Shown here in pieces: positions 24,539 to 33,583 of a stretch of 46,763 nt of DNA (position 1 is its first letter; each line of letters begins with the position of its first letter). Below the pieces are notes generated by a model. That model saw only the letters and a program-made list of their open reading frames with translations, searched no databases and was not told the DNA's origin. Source of the DNA: Firmicutes bacterium UBA3572. GTDB taxonomy: Bacteria; Bacillota; Desulfotomaculia; Desulfotomaculales; Desulforudaceae. Location: NCBI GenBank assembly GCA_002375985.1, contig DFNH01000002.1, forward strand, positions 1 to 46,763. The letters run 5' to 3'. The translations under genes were made by a program, and so were the position numbers.

Positions 24539-24563
24539 AAAAAAAGAGCGGCCTAGCGGCCGC
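24539..24563 (-). terminator. intrinsic terminator after ispH-rpsA
   Basis: On the minus strand GCGGCC, a GCTA loop and GGCCGC (24548-24563) are followed by TC and a run of seven T (24539-24545). It lies 47 bases after the ispH-rpsA stop and closes the long aromatic/cmk operon. The next gene, DUF1614, starts 94 bases further. Confidence 0.85.
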
Positions 24564-24609
24564 CGGTGGCGTTCAGAGTCTGTTTTTTTGTTGTTATTGG
24601 TTGTTATTG

Positions 24610-26640
24610 TTAGTTTGAGTTTTTCTGGAGCAAATCTCCAAATACGTCCCCGAGGGTCACCTCATCCCGGGCGTTGTTCTGGTACTTTGAGTCGCCGTTT
24701 TTCTGGGCCTCGCGCAGGGAGAGCCGGATCCGCTTGTTCTCGGGGTCCACACTCAACACCTTAACCCTGATGTCCTGCCCCTCGGCGATCACATCCTCCG
24801 GTTTGGCCACGTGCCAGTCGGCGAGGTGCGAAATATGGATCAGTCCTTCTACGCCCGGTTCCAGCTCCACGAAAGCCCCAAACGGTACCAGCCGCACCAC
24901 TTTGGCCGGCACGATTTCGCCCACCGGATAGTTTTCGGTAACGTGATCCCACGGATTAGGCAAAACCTGCTTCAAGCTGAGGGAAACCTTTTCGTTTTCC
25001 CGGTCGACGCGGAGCACCTGCACCTCCAGTTCATCGCCCACCTTCAGTACTTCGGAAGGGTGGTTGATCCGGTGCCAGGAAATCTCCGAAATGTGCAGCA
25101 AACCGTCCAGGCCCCCGATGTCCACAAAGGCTCCAAAGTGGGTCAAGCGACGGACGATACCGCGCACCACGTCGCCTTCTTGAATGGTGTTCAGCGTTTC
25201 CTGACGTTTCCGGGCGTACTCCTCTTCCAGCAGCGCTTTGCGGGAAAGGATCACTTTCTTGCGGCCTTTATTGAGTTCGATGATCTGGGCCGTGACATTC
25301 ATACCGACGTACTGGCTCAGGTCTTCCACGTAACCCCGCTCCACCTGCGACGCGGGCAGGAAGGAACGCACCCCCAGGTCGACCAACAGCCCGCCTTTGA
25401 CCACTTCCCGGACGACGCCCTGTACTGGCTCGCCCTTTTGGTGCGCTTGTTCCAGTGCCTCCCAGGCTTTGATGGCGTCCGCCCGGCCCTTGGAGAGGAT
25501 GATGCGTCCCTCATTGTCTTCGGCTTTGACTACCCACACATCTATCTCATCTCCCACCTGGACCACTTCGTCGGGGGAGGAAACATCACAGCAGGATAAT
25601 TCACGTAACGGCACGACACCCTCCGATTTCGCCCCGACATCCACCAGGACCTCGTCCTGCCCGACCTGAACAACCACTCCCCTGACTACATCGCCGCTGC
25701 GCAGGGACCTGACCTGCGTTGTCTGCAGCTCCTGCTCCGCGTTGGTGGCATCCTCCGTTTCCGGATTTGCACCTTGCCCCTCCGGAGTGGTGATGCCTTC
25801 GTTCTCCGCCATCTCTCGCATTCGCCTTTCAACCTCCTCGATAATCCAATCAGGTGTAGACGCACCCGCCGTTAATCCGGCCGTTTTTACGCCCCGGAAC
25901 CAGTCCGGCCGCAGTTGGGCGGCAGTCTCAATGTGGTACGTCGGCGTACCGGTCGCCCTACACAAGTCAGTTAACTTTCTTGTGTTCGCGCTGAACATGC
26001 CGCCCACCACGATCATTACCTCGACCTGGCGGGCCAGCTCAAGCGCGGCCTCCTGGCGTTCCATCACCGCGTGGCAGATGGTGTCGCCGACCGTGACCTC
26101 GCCCATCCTGCGCTTCAGCGCCGCGACAACCGCCTCGTACCGGGTGTGGGACTGGGTGGTTTGGGCCACCACGCCCACACGGGGAAAATAAGGCAGCGCC
26201 GCCGCTTCGAAAGGGCTCTCCACCACCAGAGCCTGGCCGTCGGTCCAACCGACGATTCCCTGCACTTCCGGGTGTTCCTTTTCGCCAACGACGATCACCT
26301 GGTGCCCGGAGCGGGTTAAACCGCAGGCCAACTGCTGTGCACGCCGGACAAAGGGGCAGGTGGCGTCGATCACCTTGAATCCCAGTTCTCGGGCCTGGTT
26401 CACCAGCTCGGGTCCGACGCCGTGGGAACGAATAATCAAGGTCCCCAACGGTGCGTCCCGAAGCTTGTCAATAACACTGATACCCTGCCGGGTAAGAAGG
26501 GTGACCACCTGGGGATTGTGAATCAGCGGACCCAGCGTGTATATGGGGGGTGGGGTTTGCCGGGCCGTTTGCAACGCGAGGTCGATGGCCCGACGTACGC
26601 CGAAACAGAATCCCGCTTTCGCGGCCAGCCGAACTTCCAT
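24610..26640 (-). CDS. ispH-rpsA: bifunctional HMBPP reductase / ribosomal protein S1
   Basis: 676-residue fusion. Residues 1-283 are IspH, the [4Fe-4S] enzyme that makes IPP and DMAPP in the last step of the MEP pathway; its cluster cysteines are C12, C95 and C188 (GFCFGV, DATCPFV, DTICHAV). A linker to about residue 310 is acidic and low in complexity. Four S1 RNA-binding domains follow (from about 313, 395, 478 and 565). The last two end in KVSLSLKQ and RIRLSLRE. Such fusions are known in Clostridia. There is no stop or internal start with a good ribosome site between the two parts. The gene lies 4 bases after plsC. Confidence 0.95.
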   Translation of the reverse strand: MEVRLAAKAGFCFGVRRAIDLALQTARQTPPPIYTLGPLIHNPQVVTLLTRQGISVIDKLRDAPLGTLIIRSHGVGPELVNQARELGFKVIDATCPFVRRAQQLACGLTRSGHQVIVVGEKEHPEVQGIVGWTDGQALVVESPFEAAALPYFPRVGVVAQTTQSHTRYEAVVAALKRRMGEVTVGDTICHAVMERQEAALELARQVEVMIVVGGMFSANTRKLTDLCRATGTPTYHIETAAQLRPDWFRGVKTAGLTAGASTPDWIIEEVERRMREMAENEGITTPEGQGANPETEDATNAEQELQTTQVRSLRSGDVVRGVVVQVGQDEVLVDVGAKSEGVVPLRELSCCDVSSPDEVVQVGDEIDVWVVKAEDNEGRIILSKGRADAIKAWEALEQAHQKGEPVQGVVREVVKGGLLVDLGVRSFLPASQVERGYVEDLSQYVGMNVTAQIIELNKGRKKVILSRKALLEEEYARKRQETLNTIQEGDVVRGIVRRLTHFGAFVDIGGLDGLLHISEISWHRINHPSEVLKVGDELEVQVLRVDRENEKVSLSLKQVLPNPWDHVTENYPVGEIVPAKVVRLVPFGAFVELEPGVEGLIHISHLADWHVAKPEDVIAEGQDIRVKVLSVDPENKRIRLSLREAQKNGDSKYQNNARDEVTLGDVFGDLLQKNSN

Positions 26641-26644
26641 ATCC

Positions 26645-27232
26645 TCACCTCTCGTTCCGCAACAAGGCGCCTATCTCCCCCATGACCCGGTTACTGATAT
26701 CTTCCAGGGCTTCCTTTGTGGGCCGCTTCCCGGCGTATTCCGGAAAGTAAAGCGGTTTGCCGATCCGTACCCGGACTTTGCCCCACACGCCCCTGGTACC
26801 CACCAGGGCCACCGGGAGTATGGGAACACCTCCCTTCAGCGCCATCAACGCCGCCCCGTACTGGGGCTTTAAAAGTTCACCGCTTTTGCTCCGGGTGCCC
26901 TCGGGAAAAATCCCGACCACCCGCCCCCCAGACAGGTGCTCCAGAGCCAAGCGTATCGCTTCCCTGTCGAGCGTTTCCCGGCGCACCGGGAAGGCTCCCA
27001 GGGCTACGATTATCTTTCTCAAGACCGGAATGCGAAAAAGCTCGGCTTTGGCCATGTAGTGTATCGGACGGTTAAGGGCACAACCAACTACCAGCGGATC
27101 CCAATAACTGGTATGATTGGCGGCCACCAGAACCCCCCCCGCCGCCGGCAGGTGTCCAGCTCCCTCCACTTCCCAGCGCCGGAGGATCCGCAGTATGGCC
27201 CGGCACAGGTACCAGGCTATCCGGTAAAACAT
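26645..27232 (-). CDS. plsC: 1-acyl-sn-glycerol-3-phosphate acyltransferase
   Basis: 195 residues. Adds the second acyl chain to make phosphatidic acid. The catalytic H40-x4-D45 motif is in NHTSYWDP and the FPEGTRSKSG motif follows near residue 115. The N-terminus is hydrophobic and membrane-associated. The ATG at 27232 overlaps the cmk stop by one base (TAATG). Together with PlsY and GpsA, also encoded in this window, it completes phosphatidate synthesis. Confidence 0.94.
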   Translation of the reverse strand: MFYRIAWYLCRAILRILRRWEVEGAGHLPAAGGVLVAANHTSYWDPLVVGCALNRPIHYMAKAELFRIPVLRKIIVALGAFPVRRETLDREAIRLALEHLSGGRVVGIFPEGTRSKSGELLKPQYGAALMALKGGVPILPVALVGTRGVWGKVRVRIGKPLYFPEYAGKRPTKEALEDISNRVMGEIGALLRNER

Positions 27233-27918
27233 TAAAGAACACCTACCTCCGCGACAATCCTGGCCACCACTTCGTCCACCGTAAGGTTGGAGGTGTCGAT
27301 GACGACGGCGTCCGGTGCCACACACAGCGGCGCCATCGCGCGGCTGCTGTCGAGGCGGTCGCGTTCTTCGATCTCCCGCACCAGATCCTCCAGTGTTACC
27401 CGGTAACCCTGCTGGACCAAATCGCGTTGCCGCCGCCGGGCCCTTTCCAGCACGGAAGCGGTTATAAAAAACTTTTTGTCCGCATCGGGGAGGACCACCG
27501 TACCGATGTCCCGCCCTTCCATAACAATACCGCCTGCGGCAGCCAGCTCACGCTGTAATGAGGTTAGCAGTTGCCGTACAGACGGTACACGAGCGTAATA
27601 GGATACCTGCCGTGATACCTCGGGCTGTCTGATCGCCCGGGTGACGTCTTCTCCGTTGAGGTAGACCCACAACCCCTCCGGACGCGCCTCAAACTTTAGT
27701 TCCGCGGTCCGGACCAGTTCCGCCAGTTTTTTCTCGTCCTTTTCCGGGGATATACCGCTACGCATGCCCAGGAGGGTGATCCCCCGGTACATGGCTCCTG
27801 TATCGACATATGCCAAACCCAAACTGTCCGCAACCCTTTTGGCTACCGTGCTCTTACCTGCTCCCGCAGGACCGTCAATGGCAATTACGCCTCTCCCGAT
27901 CGCGCCGTCCTCCCTCAT
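27232..27918 (-). CDS. cmk: cytidylate kinase
   Basis: 228 residues. Phosphorylates CMP and dCMP. The P-loop is GPAGAGKST near residue 17. DTGAMYRGITLLG, the EGRDIGTVVLPDA segment and the RRQRDL motif fit the Cmk family. The first codon is ATG at 27918. A 100-base gap separates it from aroA; the gap is AT-rich with no clear terminator, so a secondary promoter there is possible. Confidence 0.96.
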   Translation of the reverse strand: MREDGAIGRGVIAIDGPAGAGKSTVAKRVADSLGLAYVDTGAMYRGITLLGMRSGISPEKDEKKLAELVRTAELKFEARPEGLWVYLNGEDVTRAIRQPEVSRQVSYYARVPSVRQLLTSLQRELAAAGGIVMEGRDIGTVVLPDADKKFFITASVLERARRRQRDLVQQGYRVTLEDLVREIEERDRLDSSRAMAPLCVAPDAVVIDTSNLTVDEVVARIVAEVGVL

Positions 27919-28018
27919 GTTGATCCACCTGAAACCTAGGGTTTACTTCGACAAACAACCTAGATTTCCTTTTAAAATTTCAAATTAGTAAAGGAGATGA
28001 AAACCGCTCCTGGTGCTA

Positions 28019-29305
28019 TTATTCTAGGCATACGGATTTTAATGCCTCGGTGAAACCGGGGAAGGAGATGTCGATACAGTCCGGGTCTTCCAGCACCGTT
28101 TCGCGGGCGGCGGCCAGGCCGGCAACCACGACCGCCATGGCGATGCGGTGGTCCCCATGGCTCTGGCAGCGCCCCCCCTGAAGCCGACCTGTACCACGAA
28201 TGATAAGGCCGTCGGGTGTTTCCCGGATGTCGGCACCCAGCTTGGTCAGTTCCTGGCACACGGTGGTCAAGCGGTCCGACTCTTTCACCCGCAGCTCAGC
28301 AGCGTCGCGGATGACCGTTTCCCCGTCGGCGAAAGCCGCGGCTACGGCCAGCACGGGGATCTCGTCGATCAGGCGCGGGATGAGAGCACCGTCCACTACC
28401 GTGCCGCGCAGGGCGCTGGAGCGCACCCGGAGGTCGGCCACCGGTTCGCTGCCGCTCATCCTGGTTTCGGAAAGCGTGATGGCAGCGCCCATCCGGTTCA
28501 GAACGTCCAACAGGCCGGTGCGGGTCGGATTGACGCCCACGCCGCGCAATACCAAATCGCTCTCCGGCGTGATCAGGGCGGCCACGATGAGAAAGGCGGC
28601 CGAGGAAATGTCGCCCGGAACGGCAATGTCCCGGCCCTGCAAACGGGACGGGGTAATCGTAACCGTGAGACCGTCGCGGTGCACCAGTGCGCCGAAGGCA
28701 CTCAGCATCCGTTCGGTATGGTCCCGGCTCGGCAGCGGCTCGGTGACCCGGACCGGGCCGTCAGCAAAAAGACCAGCCAGTAAAAGCGCCGATTTCAACT
28801 GGGCGGAGGCCACCGGCAGCCGGTAGGAAAATCCGCGGAGTCTTCTGCCCACAACGGCGATCGGAGCGTAGTTGGCACCGTCGCGCCCCAGCAAAAGCGC
28901 CCCCATTTCGGCAAGCGGACGAGTAACCCGGCCCATGGGGCGCCGGCGCAGAGAAGCGTCGCCGGTAACCACGCTGAAAAATGGCTGCCCGGCCAGAATC
29001 CCGAGCAAGAGCCGCATGGTGGTACCCGAGTTACCCGCATCAAGGACGTCCGCCGGCTCCTGAAGGCCGTGCCGCCCGCGGCCGCAAAGGCGCACCGTGG
29101 TCCGGTTGGCGTGCTTGATATCCACCCCTAAGGCCCGAAAGCACTGCACGGTCGACAGGCAGTCCTCGCCCGGCAGGAAGTTGGTAACCGTCGTTTCCCC
29201 GTCCGCCAGGGCGCCCAGCATCACCGCCCGGTGGGAGATCGATTTGTCGCCGGGGATGGTGAGCTCACCGCACAAGCCCCGGACCGGTGTCACCGTGAGA
29301 TTCAA
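28019..29305 (-). CDS. aroA: 3-phosphoshikimate 1-carboxyvinyltransferase (EPSP synthase)
   Basis: 428 residues, the normal length. Joins shikimate 3-phosphate with phosphoenolpyruvate on the way to chorismate. The signature motifs are GDKSISHRAVMLGALA, LDAGNSGTTMRLLLG and RVKESDR. The start is TTG at 29305 with a GGGGG site 9 bases upstream; longer in-frame readings run into the repeat-bearing gap. One of four shikimate/chorismate genes in the aromatic operon. Confidence 0.96.
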   Translation of the reverse strand: MNLTVTPVRGLCGELTIPGDKSISHRAVMLGALADGETTVTNFLPGEDCLSTVQCFRALGVDIKHANRTTVRLCGRGRHGLQEPADVLDAGNSGTTMRLLLGILAGQPFFSVVTGDASLRRRPMGRVTRPLAEMGALLLGRDGANYAPIAVVGRRLRGFSYRLPVASAQLKSALLLAGLFADGPVRVTEPLPSRDHTERMLSAFGALVHRDGLTVTITPSRLQGRDIAVPGDISSAAFLIVAALITPESDLVLRGVGVNPTRTGLLDVLNRMGAAITLSETRMSGSEPVADLRVRSSALRGTVVDGALIPRLIDEIPVLAVAAAFADGETVIRDAAELRVKESDRLTTVCQELTKLGADIRETPDGLIIRGTGRLQGGRCQSHGDHRIAMAVVVAGLAAARETVLEDPDCIDISFPGFTEALKSVCLE

Positions 29306-29324
29306 ATCCGCATTCCCCCAAAAA

Positions 29325-29361
29325 GGACAGGCATGTTTTGTGGACAAGTGCCTATTTATCC
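29325..29361. repeat. repeat copy in the aroA-tyrA gap
   Basis: GGACAGGCATGTTTTGTGGA, then CAAG, TGCCTA and TTTATCC, parallels the minus-strand reading of 43523-43557 (GGGGACATGTTTTGTAGATA and onward to CTTATCC). It lies 20 bases before the aroA start. GTGCCTATTTAT and AATAAGGTGCC just downstream form an imperfect palindrome. Because it sits within the operon, it would be transcribed. Confidence 0.45.
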
Positions 29362-29444
29362 ACAAATAAGGTGCCCAAATTACCTGCTTGCACGCCCAAT
29401 TCACATGCCGATTGCGATCAAAGGGAACAAGAGACGGCTGTAGG

Positions 29445-30539
29445 TCAGCGTTTCACCACGGGAATGCCTGCGGCACCCAATAGATCGGCCGCCCGGTCGC
29501 GGTCGGCTTCACTGGTGAAACCCAGGCGTACGCTGCCGCCCTCACCTTCACGCACCCGGAGGATTTCAACGTCCGCAATATTGACGCCGTGATCGCCCAG
29601 GGTGGTAGCCACCGCCGCCAGCGCGCCGGGACGGTCTGAAATGGTGATAACCAGTTCGCACAAGTCACTGACGAATCCTTTCATCCGCGCCGGCAGCGCC
29701 TCACGGCGGCGCCGGGCTTTCTCGAGCCAAGCGTGAAGCCGCGTCCGCTCACCTTCCACCAGGATCTTTTCGATAACATCGAGTTCGGCCCGAAAGTTGC
29801 CAAGCACCTCACGCACCATTTCACGATTGGCCAAAAAGATATCCTGCCAGATTTCCGGGTTTCCGGCGGCCACCCGGGTGGTGTCCCGAAAACCCCCGGC
29901 CGCGAGCGCCAATGCCCGGTCTGACCCCGGTATCCCGCCGATGGTGTTGACCAGCGCACAGGCCAGCAGGTGGGGCAGGTGGCTCACGGCGGCTACGGCA
30001 CGATCGTGTTCGGCCGGGTCCATTTCGATTACCCGGCAGCCCAGTTTCTCGGCCAGCCGCCGCAAAACGGCCAGGGCCCGCGGATCGGTGCGGGGCGTGG
30101 GGGTGAGGACGTAGTAGGCACCCTCGAACAGGTAGCGATCAGCCCCCCGGATCCCTGTCTGTTCCGATCCGGCCATAGGGTGCCCGCCCACAAAGTGTAC
30201 GTCGGGACCCAACAGATCCTCAGCCGCGGCCACAATCTGGGCCTTGCAGCTGCCGACGTCGGTGACCACCGTACCCGGTGCCAGATACGGCCGCACCGCA
30301 CGCAGTACGGGGAGCACACTGCCCACGGGCACGGCCACAATCACCAAGTCCGCCCCACGGACACCCGCGCCGGCTTCGGTGGTATAAGTATCGACGGCCC
30401 CACGGTCAACGGCCTGGCGGAGCCGGGCCTCATGGCGCCCGATCCCGACCACCGTGCCCGCCAGACGGCGGGCCCGCAGCCCCATTCCGATAGAACCACC
30501 GATGAGGCCAACACCGATAATGGCCACCCGCGCAAACAC
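29445..30539 (-). CDS. tyrA: prephenate dehydrogenase with C-terminal ACT domain
   Basis: 364 residues. Oxidises prephenate to 4-hydroxyphenylpyruvate for tyrosine. The Rossmann motif GVGLIGGSIG lies at the N-terminus. GGHPMAGSEQTG and SHLPHLLACALVNT carry the catalytic histidines. Residues about 295-364 form an ACT domain (ISDRPGALAAVATTLGDHG), the likely site of tyrosine feedback. The GTG start at 30539 has a GGAGAA site; the longer frame overlaps aroF. Confidence 0.94.
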   Translation of the reverse strand: MFARVAIIGVGLIGGSIGMGLRARRLAGTVVGIGRHEARLRQAVDRGAVDTYTTEAGAGVRGADLVIVAVPVGSVLPVLRAVRPYLAPGTVVTDVGSCKAQIVAAAEDLLGPDVHFVGGHPMAGSEQTGIRGADRYLFEGAYYVLTPTPRTDPRALAVLRRLAEKLGCRVIEMDPAEHDRAVAAVSHLPHLLACALVNTIGGIPGSDRALALAAGGFRDTTRVAAGNPEIWQDIFLANREMVREVLGNFRAELDVIEKILVEGERTRLHAWLEKARRRREALPARMKGFVSDLCELVITISDRPGALAAVATTLGDHGVNIADVEILRVREGEGGSVRLGFTSEADRDRAADLLGAAGIPVVKR

Positions 30540-30562
30540 GCCCGCTTCTCCTTTGTAAAAGA

Positions 30563-31576
30563 CTACATTTTGCGGCCTATCGCCCGGGCAACGCCCGCCA
30601 TCTGCCGCATTGTCTTGGCAAATTTTTTCGGGGTTAAGGATTGAGCCCCGTCGCAAAGCGCCTCAACCGGGTTGGGGTGGACCTCCAGCATCACGCCGTC
30701 CGCCCCTGCGGCGACCGCCGCCACCGCCATAGGCGGTACAAACCGGAACTTGCCGATACCGTGGCTCGGATCAACGATCACCGGCAGGTGAGAGAAATGC
30801 TTGATGACCGGCACGGCCGAAAGGTCCAGGGTGTTGCGCGTATAGGTCTCGAAGGTCCGGATGCCCCGTTCACACAGGATTACGTTTGGATTACCCTCGC
30901 TGAGAATGTACTCGGCGGCCATCAGCCACTCTTCAATGGTGGCCGACAGTCCCCGCTTGAGCAACACCGGCTTTTGGTAACGGCCTACCTCGCGCAGCAG
31001 GTAGAAGTTCTGCATGTTGCGGGTACCGATCTGAATGATGTCCGCGTACTCGGCCACCAGCGGCAGGGTCCGCGGGTCCATAACCTCGGTGACGATCAGC
31101 AGTCCGTACTTTTCCCGGGCTTCGGCCAGCAGTTGCAGGCCTTTCTCGGCCAGTCCCTGGAAGGAGTAGGGAGAAGTGCGCGGCTTGTACGCGCCCCCGC
31201 GCAAGATACGGGCGCCGCTAGCCCTGATCTTTTCCGCGACCTCGAACAACTGTTCTTTGCTCTCCACCGCACACGGGCCGGCCATCACCTGGACGGTTTC
31301 GCCGCCGATCTCGACGTCGCCGATGGTGATCACGGTGCCTTCTTCCCGCATGATCCGGCTGGCCAGCTTGTAGGGGTGCATAATCGGAATGACGTTCGCT
31401 ACACCTGGCAGCATTTCGATGCCGGCGTCACCCAACTGGGTTTCGTCGCCAATCGCCCCGATGATGGTGCGCTCCACCCCGCGGGATAGGTGGGCGCGGT
31501 AACCGGCCGCTTCTAGTCTCTGCATTACTGTCTGAATCTGCTCTTCGGTTGCGTTATGATCCATCACAATGACCAT
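30563..31576 (-). CDS. aroF: 3-deoxy-7-phosphoheptulonate (DAHP) synthase, type I-beta
   Basis: 337 residues. First committed step of the shikimate pathway. An N-terminal ferredoxin-like domain (about 1-70, MVIVMDHNATEEQI) precedes the barrel, as in Thermotoga DAHP synthase, and may bind tyrosine or phenylalanine. Barrel motifs: AGPCAVES, LRGGAYKPRTSPYSFQG, LLKRGL and VDPSHGIGK. There is no fused chorismate mutase; that activity is encoded separately by aroH. It begins 3 bases after hisC. Confidence 0.95.
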   Translation of the reverse strand: MVIVMDHNATEEQIQTVMQRLEAAGYRAHLSRGVERTIIGAIGDETQLGDAGIEMLPGVANVIPIMHPYKLASRIMREEGTVITIGDVEIGGETVQVMAGPCAVESKEQLFEVAEKIRASGARILRGGAYKPRTSPYSFQGLAEKGLQLLAEAREKYGLLIVTEVMDPRTLPLVAEYADIIQIGTRNMQNFYLLREVGRYQKPVLLKRGLSATIEEWLMAAEYILSEGNPNVILCERGIRTFETYTRNTLDLSAVPVIKHFSHLPVIVDPSHGIGKFRFVPPMAVAAVAAGADGVMLEVHPNPVEALCDGAQSLTPKKFAKTMRQMAGVARAIGRKM

Positions 31577-31579
31577 CCT

Positions 31580-32674
31580 TTACTCATCCTCCCCCAGGAC
31601 GCTTTCCAAGGCTTGGATAAACCGTTCGTTTTGGTACCGGGTACCGATGGTCACCCTGAGCTTCGTCGGATAACCGAAGCCGCCGCGGATGATCACGCCC
31701 CGGCGCAGCATTTGTTGAAAGATCTGCTTTTCATCCCGGCCCGCGTCAAACAGAATGAAGTTGGCCTCGGTCGGTACAAAGTCCAAGCCCAGCCGGGAAA
31801 ACTCTTCGTAAAGGTAGGTCTTTTCGGTACGGTTCAGGGCCTGCAAGGCGGCCACGTGGTCCTGGTCCCGAAGCGCGGTCAAGGCCGCCTCCTGGGCTAA
31901 GCTATTCACATTAAAGGGTTCCCGGACCCGCTCCAGGCAATCCACGATTTCCCTCCTGGCCACGGCGTAACCGATCCGCAGGCCGGCCAAGCCGTAAATC
32001 TTGGAGAAAGTACGCAGCACCACCACGTTCGGACGGGTCCGGACATAATCGATCCCGTTCGGGTACGCCGGGTCCTCCACATATTCAAAATAGGCCTCGT
32101 CCAATACCAGCAGGCAGTGCTCCGGCAATATCTCGAGGAAGCGGTCCAGCTCTGGCTTACGGACCACCGTACCGGTAGGATTGTTTGGGTTACAAATATA
32201 CACCAGTTTCGTCCGCCGGTTCACGACGGCGGCCATCGCCTCCAGGTCCAGGGTGTAATTCTCGTCAAGCGGTACCTCTCGGGGTACGGCGTTCATCATC
32301 CGGGCCAGGGGCTCGTACCGCGGGAAGCTGGGCACCGGCATAACGGCCTCGTCACCGGGCTCCAGAAAGGCCAGAGAAAGCTGTTGCACGATCTCGTTGG
32401 AGCCGTTGCCCAGATGAATCTCTGCCGGGTCCACACCGAGAAATCCGGCCAGTGCCTCGCGGAGACGGTAGCAACTCCCGTCCGGATAATAGTGCACGGC
32501 GGCCACGGCCCCCTTAAGGACGCCGATCACGGCCGGTGAAGGGCCAAGGGCGTTTTCGTTGGATGCCAGCTTAATGACTTCCGTGAGGCCAAGTTCCCGC
32601 TGCACCTCTTCGATCGGCTTGCCGGGGCGGTATACGGCCAGATCTAAAATGTTCTTTCGTGCCAGTCTGGACAA
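31580..32674 (-). CDS. hisC: histidinol-phosphate / aromatic aminotransferase
   Basis: 364 residues, fold-type I PLP enzyme. KLASNENALGPSP at the N-terminus, NPNNPTGT, and the Schiff-base lysine in RTFSKIYGLAGLRIGY define the HisC family. Its place between trpA and aroF suggests that it also transaminates prephenate or phenylpyruvates for Tyr and Phe. The TTG start at 32674 has a GGGAGGGAG site; upstream in-frame codons lie in the trpA-hisC gap and are not needed. Confidence 0.94.
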   Translation of the reverse strand: MSRLARKNILDLAVYRPGKPIEEVQRELGLTEVIKLASNENALGPSPAVIGVLKGAVAAVHYYPDGSCYRLREALAGFLGVDPAEIHLGNGSNEIVQQLSLAFLEPGDEAVMPVPSFPRYEPLARMMNAVPREVPLDENYTLDLEAMAAVVNRRTKLVYICNPNNPTGTVVRKPELDRFLEILPEHCLLVLDEAYFEYVEDPAYPNGIDYVRTRPNVVVLRTFSKIYGLAGLRIGYAVARREIVDCLERVREPFNVNSLAQEAALTALRDQDHVAALQALNRTEKTYLYEEFSRLGLDFVPTEANFILFDAGRDEKQIFQQMLRRGVIIRGGFGYPTKLRVTIGTRYQNERFIQALESVLGEDE

Positions 32675-32779
32675 GCGACTCCCTCCCTGGGCAGGTACGA
32701 CCACGGCTAGACTTGCGGTCCGGGCCGTTCCTCGTGTTGGTTTTAAAAATGTTATCACGCCCTTATACCCGGCGCAACA

Positions 32780-33583
32780 CTAGATTTTACCAATAGCGCT
32801 TTTTAGGCCAAGTACCATTTCCTGCACCGCGGATTCGGCCTCATGCGCCCCCGCTTCCTCGATCCGCTGGATCAGGGCACTGCCCACCACCAGGGCATCG
32901 GCAAGGGGGGCCAGCTCCCGGGCCTGTTCGGGGCGGCCGATACCGAAGCCTAACGCCAGAGGCAGGTCGGTGTGCGCCCGTACGGTGTGACACACCTGGG
33001 CCAGCTTTTCGGAGTAGGCGCCCGTGGAACCGGTCACCCCGGTTAAAGACACGCAGTAAATGAACCCCCGGGCGTGACGGGCGATAGCGGCGATCCGCCG
33101 CGGGGTGGAGGTCGGTGCCACCAGAGGAACTAACGCCAAGCCGTGCGCGTCCGCCAACGCGCAGAAAGGTCCGGATTCCTCCACCGGCAGGTCCGGGATG
33201 ATGAATCCGTCTAACCCGGCTTGCGCCGCCGCCGCCACAAGCTCCGCCGGGCCAAAGGCCAGGATCGGGTTATAGTAGCTCATCAGCACCAGAGGAACGT
33301 CCGTTTGGGCCCGCAACCGGGCACCCAGTGCAAGAATCTGCGCCAGGTTAACGCCCTGCGCCAGAGCGGCCTGGGAGGCCCGCTGGATCACCGGTCCGTC
33401 GGCCAGAGGGTCGGAAAACGGCACGCCGAGTTCCACCAGGTCGGCCCCGGCGGCCGCCATAGCCAGGACCAACCGTTCGGTAGCTTCCAGATCCGGCCAG
33501 CCCGCGGTTACATAGGTTATCAGACCGGTCTCGCCCCGGTCCCGCAACCGCTGAAAGGCGCCGGCGATACGCGCGGCACACAT
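32780..33583 (-). CDS. trpA: tryptophan synthase alpha subunit
   Basis: 267 residues. Cleaves indole-3-glycerol phosphate to indole, which is channelled to TrpB. The catalytic Glu lies in LVELGVPFSDPLADGPVIQ, and the Asp in GFIIPDLPVEE. The ATG at 33583 has a very strong GGAGGAGGTGAC site. It overlaps the end of trpB by 64 bases. About 105 bases without a terminator separate it from hisC. Confidence 0.97.
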   Translation of the reverse strand: MCAARIAGAFQRLRDRGETGLITYVTAGWPDLEATERLVLAMAAAGADLVELGVPFSDPLADGPVIQRASQAALAQGVNLAQILALGARLRAQTDVPLVLMSYYNPILAFGPAELVAAAAQAGLDGFIIPDLPVEESGPFCALADAHGLALVPLVAPTSTPRRIAAIARHARGFIYCVSLTGVTGSTGAYSEKLAQVCHTVRAHTDLPLALGFGIGRPEQARELAPLADALVVGSALIQRIEEAGAHEAESAVQEMVLGLKSAIGKI

